Numbered from the stretch's first letter, positions 1 to 11,424 are shown. The stretch is 64,000 nt of DNA from Nemertoderma westbladi (GCA_032718475.1 JAUCBJ010003704.1:1-64000), one strand, 5' to 3'. The notes: a model not told the origin generated them from the letters alone. Program-made: numbers and translations.

Positions 1-531
1 TATGTTAAATAATAAATTAAGAGAAAGGAGCAAGTTACATTGGCACGTTATTCTTACCAAAACAACAAACTAAAGTCAATGGAACAGCTTACATTTTTGT
101 TTTCGTTTTGAGAGTAATCATCTGTTATTTGTATCGATTTTCCGCTGGAGAGGGATGCATTTTTACTGCGTCGAAAGTACGCCTGTTTTGGTAATGCATA
201 CATCGCCCAACATTCCCTTTCTATTTTATTAAACTTGTTGCCAATAATAATTACCTCCACCTCTACCATAATGCACAGAATTAAGCTCAGAAGGTTAAAC
301 AGTGGGCCTAAATTCACAGCAAAACCAATTAATAAAATAATAAAAGTAACATGTTAATCCCTCTACAGGTCTAAGACCTGTGTAGTGTAATTATTGTTCA
401 CTGAGGTAATAATTTGGAAAATTATCAAATTATAAATAATTTGGCCAATGTAGGCCTATGACATACTGTATTGCCTCTTAGAGATTATAATCAAATATTA
501 TTTGGCGGAACAAACCACAAAGTACTCAACA
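1..531. other. 5' flank of the ACSL gene, no gene seen
   Basis: AT-rich sequence with no convincing coding region. The frame of the downstream gene is open from about 454, after an in-frame TAG at 451-453, but it holds no ATG before 532. A non-coding upstream exon or an acceptor site near 480 cannot be excluded. No promoter element was recognised with confidence. Confidence 0.5.
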
Positions 532-2937
532 ATGTTGGATATAATCAGCAATAATATGGGGTCAAACTTATTATTAACACGAATTCACGATGAGTGGATA
601 AACATTGTTAAATCACCGTGGCGTTCCGTGTTGGTTATTACCGGTGTCAGTCTCACAACCGTAAGTCTTTCTGCGATCGCAAACAGAATAATCCGCAAAA
701 GGAAACTCTCAAAACGTAGCATTATGGAGGACATTGGAGACGGGGTTAAAATATCTCCGTTCTGTACGCCTGAAGAACCTCTTATAGAATACGCCTTCGA
801 TGATTGTAAAACGGAATTAGAGGCGTTTTACAGAGGATATCGACTTCATAAAAATGGTGAAGGTAACTGTTTAGGTTTCAGAACAACTGAGAACAGTGAA
901 TATTCCTGGTTGTCTTACAAAGATGTAGAAATGCGAGTTAAATTGTTCGCCTCGGGTATGGTTAAGTTGGTCGGTATTTCTCCAGGGCAACAGTCCATGG
1001 TGTGTCTGTATTCCGCGAATAGGCCAGAATGGGACATATCTGTGTTAGCCTGTCATATGTATTCGATGGTACCGGTTCCACTGTATGACACCCTAGGAAA
1101 TCAAGCTCTGGAGTACATAATCAAGCAAACAGAACCAGCTGTTATTGTCCTCGATAATGCAGATAAACTTGTGAAACTTCTCTCATTGGATCATAGCGTG
1201 GTTGCCCTTATAAAGAAGGTCGTGGTCATGGACGAACCGGACCCCGATATTGTGAAACAGTTAACGGATGGAGGAATAAATATCTACACCTTCAACGAAG
1301 TGGCGACCAATGGATCTTTGGATCCACAAGACACAATGCCGGCTACACCAGACGATATATCATCGCTGTTATACACATCAGGTTGGTGGAATATTTTGCT
1401 ATACCTTTTACTTTTCTTTTCTCCAGCAACACTAATTTATTGCTTAAATGTGTTTTATATTTGCAAATGTCCATGCCTTTCCTTGTGGGTCCTTCTTACG
1501 CGTTACATTACAAACCCAAAACAATAAATAATTTCAAGAACAATAATAAATTATTTGTAATTTTTTAAACTGTTTTTTTTCTTTGTAACTTGTGACGCTC
1601 TCGATAAAGTTGTACATAGTGTAATTACTTTTTATATTCTTCCTACCTCCACCTGTACATCAGGATGAACGAACTTACAAAATAATTTATTAAAATTTAC
1701 ATTTTAAGGTACAACTGGCGACCCTAAGGGTGTGATGATCACACATAGAAACAGTGTTACTACGGCGAGTAGTCTATGTATATACATGCAACGCAACAAC
1801 ATAGCTTTGGTACCGGGGGACAAATTTTTTAGCTACTTACCGGCGGCCCATGGGATGGAACGAAACTTCCACACTTTCGACTTTATGAACGGAATGGCTA
1901 TCGGCTATTTCAGAGGCGATATAAAGGCGTTTGGTAACGATGCGAAGATGCTTCAACCTCATTTTATGCCGATGGTACCGCGTCTTCTCAACCGCTTTTA
2001 TGACGTCATAATGGCTAAGGTAGAAAACAGTCTGATAAAGAAAAGTCTCTTCAATATATTTATTAAGCCGGGAACACCGAAGTTCTTACAAGCGATTATG
2101 TTTAAAGAAGCGCGTTTGGGACTAGGTGGTCAATTGAAGGTAGTTAGCTGCGGTGCTGCTCCTATTGACCCACAGATCTTACAGTTCGCGAGAAGTGTTC
2201 TCGGATGTTTAATAATAGAGGGTTACGGACAGAGCGAAGCTGTGGCGGCGTGCACTGCTAATGCACCAGACGATCCGATAGCAGGACATGTTGGGTTTAT
2301 ATTGCCTTGTCTCACATTGAAACTTGTGGACGTACCGGATATGAACTACTTCGCAGACGAAGGCAAAGGGGAAATCTGTTTTAGAGGTCATGGAGTCATG
2401 AAAGGTTACTATAAACAGCCTGAGAAAACAGCGGAAGCCATAGACGCCGACGGGTGGTTGCATTCGGGAGATATCGGTGCATACACAGACCACGGAATGC
2501 TGAAAATTATCGACAGGAAGAAAGCCATATTCAAACTCGCTCAAGGGGAGTACGTAGCCCCAGAGAAGATAGAAAACATTTACTCTAAGATAGCCTACAT
2601 TGCACAGATGTTTGTTTATGGTGAAAGTCTTAAATCTTATCTCATTGGGTTGGTATTTATTGACGAAGAGGTCTTTATGAAACATTTTCAGGAAAAGGAA
2701 AAAAGAGATGTGGATGATCTTTGTAAAGATAAGGAAGTTATTGCCAAAGTTCTAAAGGACCTAATTGCGATGGGTAACAAAAACAAATTAAACAGTTTCG
2801 AGCAAGTTAGAGCCATCGGTTTTTCCAAGGACCTGATGACAGTAGAGGATGGATTGCTAACTCCAACTCTAAAAGCAAAACGTCCACAGATAACCCAAAA
2901 GTTTAAATCACAACTGGAAAATATCTATAATCAATAG
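532..2937 (+). CDS. ACSL: Long-chain fatty-acid--CoA ligase (ACSL1/5/6 type), two coding exons
   Basis: This gene activates long-chain fatty acids: fatty acid + ATP + CoA gives acyl-CoA, AMP and PPi. The family works on ER or outer mitochondrial membranes. Coding is 532-1381 joined to 1709-2937, about 692 residues, close to the usual ~698. A hydrophobic segment at residues ~31-53 fits the N-terminal membrane anchor. The ATP-binding motif YTSGTTGDPKG (~281-291) is formed only across the exon junction, which confirms the intron. Later come GYGQSE, the acyl-CoA synthetase signature around GWLHSGDIG, the KLAQGEYVAPEKIENI motif and the C-terminal LTPTLKAKR with the adenylation lysine. ATG 532 is chosen because no in-frame ATG lies upstream, and it leaves an N-terminus of normal length. 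One oddity is FSYLPAAHGMER where relatives have a motif like LPLAHMFER. Vertebrate family members have about 20 introns, so this one is intron-poor. Confidence 0.93.
1382..1708 (+). other. Intron of the ACSL gene
   Basis: A 327-bp GT...AG intron (GTTGGTGG at the 5' end, TTTTAAG at the 3' end). It falls after the first base of the glycine codon in YTSG (phase 1). Removing it restores the conserved TSGTTG motif, whereas reading through it gives an unrelated hydrophobic tail and a stop. The donor is only moderately close to consensus. Confidence 0.9.
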
Positions 2938-2970
2938 TGGGGAATATAAAATAACGATAATACCTTTAAT

Positions 2971-2976
2971 AATAAA
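2971..2976 (+). other. Polyadenylation signal of ACSL
   Basis: AATAAA lies 33 bases after the ACSL stop codon. It is the first canonical hexamer and is well placed if the 3' UTR is short. Confidence 0.55.
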
Positions 2977-3441
2977 CTATAATAGACTTACATTAAAAAT
3001 ACATCAGGTGACAATAAACTACCTAGAAAGATGTTCCACGATGATTCCAGCCTTGCTGCATCATTATGATTCCCTGTGAGGATCATAATCATCATTTTTC
3101 AAGGCCTCATCTTCACATCCTCCCATGATCACGTCATATTTCTCACAAGTCGTCGATGACAGAGAGATTTAATTTAACTATTGCAAATGTGGACATATGT
3201 AATAACGCATTACATACGTGGAATCGTATACGAATGTATTTTCTATTAAGTAATTAAATAATTTCAATTGTTATTTATTTTGATATTATGGATTAGTTTT
3301 GGATATATAGTTATATATTTTCTACTATGTATAGTGTATGTCGTCTTATGAAATTATACGGAGTTCTAACTAAATACTACTAACCAGTGAATATTGTTAA
3401 TAACTTAATAAAATAAAATAAAAGAAAAATAAAAATAAAAT
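2977..3441. other. Intergenic, no gene seen
   Basis: AT-rich sequence ending in an A-rich simple tract (about 3405-3450) next to the foldback element. No coding potential was seen. Confidence 0.5.
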
Positions 3442-3670
3442 AAAAAACCAACTCAAGGACCATTTTTAGAGTAATAACTATTTACATCATTGTGTGCAAA
3501 GTAGCACTTTGCAGCGTTATGACCCGAGTTTATTTATGTACCGAGCGAGCGCAGCGAGGGAGGTTTACATAAATAAACAAGGGTCTTTAACGCTGAAAAG
3601 TGACCTTTGCAAGCAATGATGTAAATAGTTATTACTCTTACATTATGGTCCTTGCAGCTTCGGTTTTTTA
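3442..3670. repeat. Foldback / MITE-like palindromic element
   Basis: The left arm at 3454-3492 (starting CAAGGACCAT, then AGAGTAATAACTATTTAC) is repeated in reverse complement at 3614-3654. The outer flanks AAAAAACC and GGTTTTTT extend the pairing. The centre is a GC-rich GAGCGAGCGCAGCGAGG core between two TTTATTTATGTA-like inverted segments. It has no ORF. Target duplications were not resolved because the left flank is A-rich. Confidence 0.75.
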
Positions 3671-3717
3671 TGTGTTTTTTATTTTTTATGGATACTCATT
3701 TATACATTTTAATCATG

Positions 3718-4226
3718 TACTATATCGAATATAAGTGAAATTTATTAACAGGTACACAGTATTAATTATACATTTAAATCTAATTAAAGTTTATTGGAAG
3801 TTATATCCTGTTTGGATTGATATATCATTAATCCATCTTAACTATTATAGTCGACTGAAGCAAACTGAGTCACCGTCTGTGTCAGTTCAGTTTTACACTG
3901 TCCTTAGTTCATCTTTTGTTCTTAGGTAATTTTCTCTAAAATGTCCTCTATTGGACGTTTCGCCATAATGGGTTACAGTACAGGTACACGTTTAACAATT
4001 ATTTACATACAGTAGCTAGTCCCGTCACTGCAAACTGGATATTAAACCAGCACTCATTAACATAAATGGAAATAATATATTCTGGAATACGGTAATTTAA
4101 GTTGTTTCCATGTCATTGATTACTTTGCAGCGTACCGTCCTATAAGCCGCAACGCTGCGTAGTACTTTGCAGCGTTACGAGTAATTCACCAGAACGCTGT
4201 TAAGTTGACATAATGTAACAAAGTAT
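3718..4226. repeat. Single arm of a palindromic repeat family (second copy at 25568-26590)
   Basis: This stretch matches, in reverse complement, the right arm of the large palindrome near 26030-26575, and in direct orientation its left arm. Shared landmarks include TAGTCCCGTCACTGCAAAC, TTTGCAGCGTTACG, AATTCACCAGAACGC and GACATAATGTAAC. Only one arm is present here. It has no coding capacity. It is probably a non-autonomous DNA element or foldback repeat of unknown superfamily. Confidence 0.7.
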
Positions 4227-4699
4227 TTTTAATGTTTATTAACTATTCCCAGTAACTGTGTATTTTTGAGAAATGATGCCACATACTGTATGTGACGCCC
4301 CAGAAAGATACTGATGGACTACTCCCACAGATTTGGTACGATTTTTTTAAATTCTGCTGCTCCATAATCGCTAAAGTAAATTTGTGTGATTATAAAAAAA
4401 TTAATTTTAAAAAGTTTATAGTTATCGAAATTTTTTGGATCGAAAATGAATTCAAAACCCTCATTGCACTTTTTTCTGATCTTGAATTTAATGTTGTAGT
4501 AAATAAATTTATGGAATTGTATGAAATTGAACGCAATTTTTAAACGAATTTAACCCATCATGTAAACAAACATTATCATAAAGGGATATGGCGTATCAAA
4601 AGGGGACAATCGCATTCGAATATATATAATAATGTTCTGGAATACACATATCGAGAATCTATCTTTATTACTATTAGTTTTGTAAAATATCTACTGTAT
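4227..4699. other. Intergenic, no gene seen
   Basis: AT-rich sequence. One short open frame (4292-4543) has a composition typical of random AT-rich DNA and is not annotated. Confidence 0.45.
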
Positions 4700-4925
4700 A
4701 ATCGGCCTGCTGTATTTCAACTGCACATAGAGATGCTATGGTGGCTTATCAAAACAAAATTGCGCCACTACCATGCAATTGGCTTGCTGTGATGTAGCGT
4801 GCATTAAAAATGCTATGCCCGCTTGTCGACCAAATTGCGCCGCCACAATTGCATATCACCGAAGATTTCCGCATAAGGCCATAGTATCCTAAGAGGCGAA
4901 AAATGTCATGGGCTGTCCTAAATAT
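4700..4925 (-). mobile_element. Diverged 3' end fragment of the local non-LTR retrotransposon
   Basis: About 4780-4925 aligns with the 3' terminal region of the LINE at 8893-11424 in the same orientation. Shared words include AATGCT(A/G)TGCC, GCTTGTC, AAATTGC, CCGCCAC and GTCATGGGCTGTCC. A second, more diverged copy of the AATGCTATG...AAATTGCGCC portion precedes it at about 4705-4775. It is a non-coding remnant of an older, strongly 5'-truncated insertion. Confidence 0.65.
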
Positions 4926-5564
4926 CTTAAAATACTGTTAGGGGTGGTGATGGGGGTTATGGTTGGCATAGTTCGATGTCAACATTTTGAAAAGCATAGG
5001 CCTACTGCTCAAAAAAGCGAATAAATATAAATAAGTGTAATATTCATTTACACTTATACACAATTATATTATTCACAATTCACTATATTGAATTTAATAA
5101 TTATTTATTGCATGGTAAATAATGTAAATAATGTAAAACATTGTTATCACTATCAAACTAGAGATATTTTATTTACGTGGCGAGCGTTTTTGTCGTTTTC
5201 GCTACGATATTGACATGCTAATAATGCGGATTTAAAGCTGCCGAGTTGAAAATATTTAGACATCAATATGACAAAAGTTTATAATATTTACCTATCAGTT
5301 TAACAGCCTCCCGCTAGAGGGATACATGTGTACACTTTTAAATTCCGCCCATTTATTTGATATTAATGTGTTCAAGCTGAAACTTGGCAGATTTGTACTA
5401 GACCATTGGCTTTGTCATTCAAAGGGGGTTAATCCGTCACCAGCTCTCTAGTCTACCGCTAGAGGGCGAAATGTCTGAAAGTGAAATCAATGACACATTC
5501 CGATATTTAGGATCAGTTCAACTTAAGACTGCATGTTCAATAGAAGTGGATTAGGTGGGAGAGT
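4926..5564. other. Intergenic, no gene seen
   Basis: Mixed AT-rich sequence. Two CCGCTAGAGGG words (5311-5321 and 5456-5466) stand out and are discussed as a finding. No coding region or transposon structure was recognised. Confidence 0.4.
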
Positions 5565-5660
5565 GAATGTCAAGGGCAAGTGGCTGAACTTGTAAGCGCT
5601 ACTGATGTGGCCTGATAGGCTGAAACGCACGTATAGCGCTGGTTCAACCCCCCGGTGACG
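5565..5660 (+). repeat. tRNA-like sequence, possible SINE head
   Basis: The stretch carries a TGGCTGAACTTG segment resembling a Pol III A box and a clear GGTTCAACCCC B box (about 5641-5651). Spacing and composition resemble a serine/leucine-type tRNA-derived SINE head. I could not fold a complete cloverleaf, so a functional tRNA gene is not claimed. Confidence 0.35.
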
Positions 5661-5707
5661 CGCTTTCTCATTTTTTCAATTTCTGAACAAAACCATAATA
5701 TTGAATG

Positions 5708-5964
5708 GGAGAATCTTTTAGGCTCGTTAAGCCAAGGAATGTCTGTTCACCACCATGGGTGATCTTCCACAGTAAACCCTTCCACTCTGTTTCCCAAGTT
5801 GCCTTGGTTCCCATTTATCGACCACTGAAGGATGAAAGCCGGGGTTGGGCTAGGCTGCAGCATTTAAAGCACTGAGCCCAAACAGTGCTGCCCCATCTAG
5901 GTATCGAACCAGGGCTCCCTAATCGGAAGCCCAGTAATATCACCACTAGACCAAGCTGCTGCTT
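5708..5964 (-). mobile_element. tRNA-derived SINE with perfect 13-bp target-site duplication
   Basis: Read on the minus strand, the element begins with a tRNA-like head containing an A box (TGGTCTAGTGG, plus-strand 5943-5953) and a B box (GGTTCGATACC, 5900-5910) at tRNA-like spacing. An unrelated body of about 180 bp follows. The element is bounded by the identical 13-mer ATAATATTGAATG at 5695-5707 and 5965-5977, as expected for target-primed insertion. It is non-coding, and Pol III transcription from the internal promoter is inferred. Confidence 0.88.
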
Positions 5965-5977
5965 ATAATATTGAATG

Positions 5978-6375
5978 AAATTGAATATTGAAATATATAT
6001 ATATAATATTATATATTATAATATAGAATATTGAATATGCTAATAATATTATAATATTACATCTTTAATTACAGTTGCATTTACAGCTCAACCTCAATTT
6101 ATGATTTGTTCAAGCCGTAACTTATCAGATGAAAATTGCCCAATTTTATTGATCATATCATGTGCCGAATTTAATGGAGACTTCAAATGGTAATTTCATC
6201 AGAAAGTGATTAGTTGATATTAATAAAACATAGCTAAAACGTTGTTTTTTATGGTAGGCATATATCTTAGGAATGATTAAAAATTTCAAATAATTCTCGC
6301 ACTATTTCTCGAACAATTCTGACTGAAATCAGTTAAAATTCGGAACAGAGAGGATCTAAGGCCAGAAGGATGTCG
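5978..6375. other. AT-rich spacer before the satellite array
   Basis: Begins with a TATA/AATATT simple tract (about 5990-6060) and continues as AT-rich unique-looking sequence to the satellite edge. No gene was seen. Confidence 0.5.
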
Positions 6376-8892
6376 ATACTAACACCGTAAGTGTATGACA
6401 TGCAAACAAGGCCGAATACGCACATCGTAAGTCGATGACATGCAAACAAGGCCGAATATACACACCGTCGTTCGATGACATGTAAACAAGGCCGAATACT
6501 AACACCGTAAGTGTATGACATGAAAACAAGGCCGAATACACACATCGTAAGTCGATGACATGCAAACAAGGCCGAATATACACATCGTCATTCGATGACA
6601 TGTAAACAAGGCCGAATACTAACACCGTAAGTGTATGACATGCAAACAAGGCCGAATACACACACCGACAGTCGATGACATGGCAAACAAGACCGAATAT
6701 ACACACCGTCGTTCGATGACATGTAAACAAGGCCGAATACTAACACCGTAAGTGTATGACATGCAAACAAGGCCGAATACACACATCGTAAGTCGATGAC
6801 ATGCATACAAGGCCGAATATACACACCGTCGTTCGATGACATGTAAACAAGGCTGAATACGAACACCGTAAGTGTATGACATGCAAACAAGGCCGAATAC
6901 ACACATCGTAAGTCGATGACATGCAAACAAGGCCGAATACACACACCGACAGTCGATGACATGCAAACAAGGCCGAATATACACACCGTCGTTCGATGAC
7001 ATGTAAACAAGGCCGAATACTAACGCCGTAAGTGTATGACATGCAAACAAGGCCGAATACACACATCGTAAGTCGATGACATGCAAACAAGGCCGAATAC
7101 ACACACTGACAGTCGATGACATGCAAACAAGGCCGAATATACACACCGTCGTTCGATGACATGTAAACAAGGCCGAATACTAACACCGTAAGTGTATGAC
7201 ATGCAAACAAGGCTGAATACACACATCGTAAGTCGATGACATGCAAACAAGGCCGAATACACACACTCGTACAGTCGATGACATGCAAACAAGGCCGAAT
7301 ATACACACCGTCGTTCGATGACATGTAAACAAGGCCGAATACTAACACCGTAAGTGTATGACATGCAAACAAGGCCGAATACACACATCGTAAGTCGATG
7401 GCATGCAAACAAGGCCGAATACACACACTGACAGTCGATGACATGCAAACAAGGCCGAATATACACACCGTCGTTCGATGACATGTAAACAAGGCCGAAT
7501 ACTAACACCGTAAGTGTATGACATGCAAACAAGGCCGAATACACACATCGTAAGTCGATGACATGCAAACAAGGCCGAATATACACATCGTCGTTCGATG
7601 ACATGTAAACAAGGCGAACACTAACACCGTAAGTGTATGACATGCAAACAAGGCCGAATACACACACCGACAGTCGATGACATGGAAAACAAGGCCGAAT
7701 ATACACACCGTCGTTCGATGACATGTAAACAAGGCCGAATACTAACACCGTAAGTGTATGACATGCAAACAAGGCCGAATACACACATCGTAAGTCGATG
7801 ACATGCAAACAAGGCCGAATATACACACCGTCGTTTGATGACAGGTAAACAAGGCCGAATACTAACACCGTAAGTGTATGACATGCAAACAAGGCCGAAT
7901 ACACACATCGTAAGTCGATGACATGCAAACAAGGCCGAATACACACACCGACAGTCGATGACATGCAAACAAGGCCGAATATACACACCGTCGTTCGATG
8001 ACATGTAAACAAGGCCGAATACTAACACCGTAAGTGTATGACATGCAAACAAGGCCGAATACACACATCGTAAGTCGATGACATGCAAACAAGGCCGAAT
8101 ACACACACTGACAGTCGATGACATGCAAACAAAGCCGAATATACACACCGTCGTTCGATGACATGTAAACAAGGCCAAATACTAACACCGTAAGTGTATG
8201 ACATGCAAACAAGGCCGAATACACACATCGTAAGTCGATGACATGCAAACAAGGCCGAATACACACACTCGTACAGTCGATGACATGCAAACAAGGCCGA
8301 ATATACACACCGTCGTTCGATGACATGTAAACAAGGCCGAATACTAACACCGTTAAGTGTATGACATGCAAACAAGGCCGAATACACACATCGTAAGTCG
8401 ATGACATGCAAACAAGGCCGAATACACACACTGACAGTCGATGACATGCAAACAAGGCCGAATATACACACCGTCGTTCGATGACATGTAAACAAGGCCG
8501 AATACTAACACCGTAAGTGTATGACATGCAAACAAGGCCAAATACACACATCGTAAGTCGATGACATGCAAACAAGGCCGAATACACACACCGACAGTCG
8601 ATGACATGGCAAACAAGGCCGAATACACACACCATCAGTCGATGACATGTAAACAAGGCCGAATACTAACACCGTAAGTGTATGACATGCAAACAAGGCC
8701 GAATACACACATCGTAAGTCGATGACATGCAAACAAGGCCGAATACACACATCGTAAGTCGATGACATGCAAACAAGGCCGAATACACACACTGACAGTC
8801 GATGACATGCAAACAAGGCCGAATATACACACCGTCGTTCGATGACATGTAAACAAGGCCGAATACTAACACCGTAAGTGTATGACATGCAA
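6376..8892. repeat. 40-bp satellite array, left block
   Basis: Tandem array of a 40-bp monomer. A near-constant part, GATGACATG(C/T)AAACAAGG then CCGAATA, is followed by a short variable part that takes four main states: ACTAACACCGTAAGTGT, ACACATCGTAAGTC, ACACACCGACAGTC and ATACACACCGTCGTTC. They usually follow in a fixed order, giving a 160-bp higher-order unit, with 120-bp versions where one type is skipped. Single-base variants (TGGCAAAC, CTCGTACAG) recur. The minus strand has almost no stop codons in any frame, which creates many long spurious frames. No gene is called here. Confidence 0.95.
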
Positions 8893-11424
8893 CTACTACT
8901 ACTAGGATCGGCATGCTGCATTGCAGCTGCATTTTTAAGAATGCTGTGCCGGCTTGTCAACAAAATTGCACCGCCACAACTCCCTATCACCCATGACATT
9001 TGCTAGATCATCCGCATCTTCAAGGCCAGTGTCCTTTAGGATGCGTCTCAAGAAAGTCATGGGCTGTCCACCATGCTTATTCACGCCATGAGGCTGCCAA
9101 AGTACAAGATTATGCACTGGCTGGTCCTCACGGCGAAAGCAATGTCCTGCAAAGCGGAGGCGATTTTGTTCTAGTGTCAAGCTTGGGGGAACCAATGAGA
9201 CACCTCCAATGTTATATAGTGTCTGGTTGGAGATGTGTGCATTGTACTTGACACAATGAACCCGGCGTAGCATTCTTGTGAATGTGCCATCCAGAGATTT
9301 GGTGTCCTCAGCAGTTAGAGCCCAGCATGGACTCCCGTAGAGGAGTACTGGAACTACTGCTGCTCTAAATAATCGGACCTTAAGTTTCCGATTAATTCTC
9401 GGTGACTTCCAAATCCTGGAAAGCCTATTCAAGGCTGCCCATGCCTTTCCCTTACGTATTCGAAGGTCCTCACCTGACTTCCGGATCCATGATCCCAGGT
9501 AACAGAAGTCGTCCACATGCTCAAGCATACCATCCTTTGAGCTTATGCTCATCCGATCAGAGACTTGCTGAGGACTTTCAAAGTTAACTGTCAGAATTTT
9601 GGTCTTTCTGGAGTTAATAAAAAGACCAACACTAGAAGCAGCATGTTCTAATGAGCTGAGGAGCCGTTGGGCTCCCTCTAATGATTCTGAGAGTACTCCT
9701 AAGTCATCAGCAAAGTCTAGATCAGTTAGGTACTTGGCAGGATTTCCTCGACTTCTGGAGCCAGTAGGTGGAGTTATCATCACCCCATCATCATTATAAT
9801 GATCTAAGGACATGCGTAGAACATAGTCAACCACAATAATGAACAAAAATGGTGCAAGTGTGTCTCCTTGGAGGACGCCCCATAACACTTCAAATGGTTC
9901 TGTGTCACCGTCAACAGTAGACACAAATGTTGTCGAACCATCGTATACTGATCTGATTGCTGCAATAATTTCATCAGGAATCCCATATAATGAAAGTATG
10001 CTGAACATACGTGAGCGAGAGACTGAATCAAAGGCCTTGAAGAAGTCAACAAAGATAACAGCCAGATGCCTGTCTTTCTTTTTTGATAACTCTTCAATTA
10101 TCCTTCTAAGTGCCAAAATGGGCTCCATGGTCCCACGACCTTTACGGAACCCATTCTGATTTCCACGGAGCAGTCTCTCAATGGGATCCCTGATGCGATT
10201 TAATAGAATCCTATTGTATAGCTTTGCAGCAATCGAGATCAATGAGATTCCCCGAAAAGAACCATAGAGTGTTAGGTTGCCCTTCTTGGGAACTGGCACC
10301 AACTTATTTGTTTTCATTTCTTGTGGGACTCTTGTTGTTCGGTACATGTCTACTATGATGGGATAGATGAGCTTTAAACACTCAGGTATTTTAAAGACCT
10401 CAGGGGGAACACCATCTACTCCACTGGCACGATTGGTCTTAATGCTCTTTGCAGCAGCCTTCACTTCTGCAAAGGAGATATCGCCAATGGGAATATCTGG
10501 GAGTACAGACTCAGACACTTTTACTTCTATAAAGTTATCAGGCAATACCCTGTCATTATTGAGGAGCTTTTCAAAGTGGGCTTTCCAACCATTGAGGCGA
10601 TCGGCTGGTGATTCAGCCTTAACCTTGGTGGTTGGTTGGCTTTTCCGCCCAGTAAGCAGATTGATCGATTTCCATGCCTGGGATGATTGCCTGCTGTCGT
10701 CAGCATCATTGATGGCATCAACCTGTTGGTTTATTAGCTCCTGTAGATTAGCAGAGTACTGCCTGTTCAGGGACCTAGATGCAGCCTTAACTGCATTCTT
10801 GGCCGCTGTAGTCTGTTTGAGTCGGGACTCTTTCTGCGCCTTATGGAGGTCATTTCGGCACTTCTGAATTTTGTTGTCAGTCCAGGGGGCCCTTTTCCTG
10901 TTTCGAGGGTATACAGGAACTGTTTCCGCAGCTGCTAACTTAACTGCTTCTGTAAAGGCAGTATAGCCCTCACAGTGATCTGCCGCCTCAGAGGCAAGAG
11001 CCTCATACCTGTTGCTCAGCTGTAGTGTGAAGCTGGATCTCACACTTGGCTGTTGCAACAGAGAGGACCAGTCATGCCGCGGCAAGGCAGATTTCGTTGA
11101 TCTGCTAGCACGCAGACTAAGTCTTACCTTGGCCACAATAAGGCGGTGATCACTGGAGAAGGGTCGAAGCGTAAATGTATTACAGTCTTGTATAGAGCTC
11201 CTGTATTTCCTACGAAACAGAATATGGTCTATCTGGGACTTGTGACCACTGGGTCCACTATGAGTCCATAGCTTTCCAGTTCGCTTCTTGAACTGGGTTC
11301 CAGCCGAAAACAATCCATTTCCAGAGATAAAATCCTGAAGATGGACAGAATTTCGGTTAACATTATTGCTATAGACCCAGGGCGATGTAGGTGATTGATG
11401 CAGACGACAAGATGATTGATGCTG
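8893..11424 (-). mobile_element. 5'-truncated non-LTR retrotransposon inserted in the satellite
   Basis: A 2532-bp insertion lies on the minus strand between two copies of ATGACATGCAA (8882-8892 and 11425-11435). The 40-bp satellite monomer continues exactly across this 11-bp target duplication. The 3' end carries a short (TAG)n tail, seen as CTACTACTACTA at 8893. The 5' end starts inside the endonuclease domain, a usual result of incomplete target-primed reverse transcription. The trinucleotide tail and apurinic-type endonuclease suggest an RTE-like element, but I cannot assign the clade firmly. Confidence 0.93.
8935..11424 (-). pseudogene. LINE endonuclease/reverse transcriptase ORF, 5'-truncated
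   Basis: About 829 codons stay open from the truncation point to the stop at 8935. Residues ~20-100 are the C-terminal part of an apurinic-type endonuclease, with the IDHI (~65) and SDH (~91) motifs. After a basic linker, the reverse transcriptase spans ~330-600: GVDGVPPEVF, FRGISLIS, VDFFKAFDSV (~459), QGDTLAPF (~519) and the catalytic FADD (~571). A C-terminal region with YLGSWI and LLYGSPCWAL completes the protein. No internal stop or frameshift was seen, so the insertion looks fairly recent. It has no start of its own, because the frame simply opens out of the satellite. It cannot encode a full endonuclease and is presumably inactive. Confidence 0.9.

Noticed and set aside
2209-2685. 158-codon frame antisense to ACSL exon 2
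   Set aside because: Shadow of a strongly supported coding exon on the other strand.
6333-8999. Many minus-strand frames of 60-330 codons (repeated CHRLTMCVFGLVCMS-like protein)
   Set aside because: They are translations of the 40-bp satellite in all three frames. The protein repeats only because the DNA does, with no start context or domain.
9000-10867. Several plus-strand frames of 60-166 codons within the LINE
   Set aside because: Antisense to the reverse transcriptase frame, which has clear catalytic motifs.
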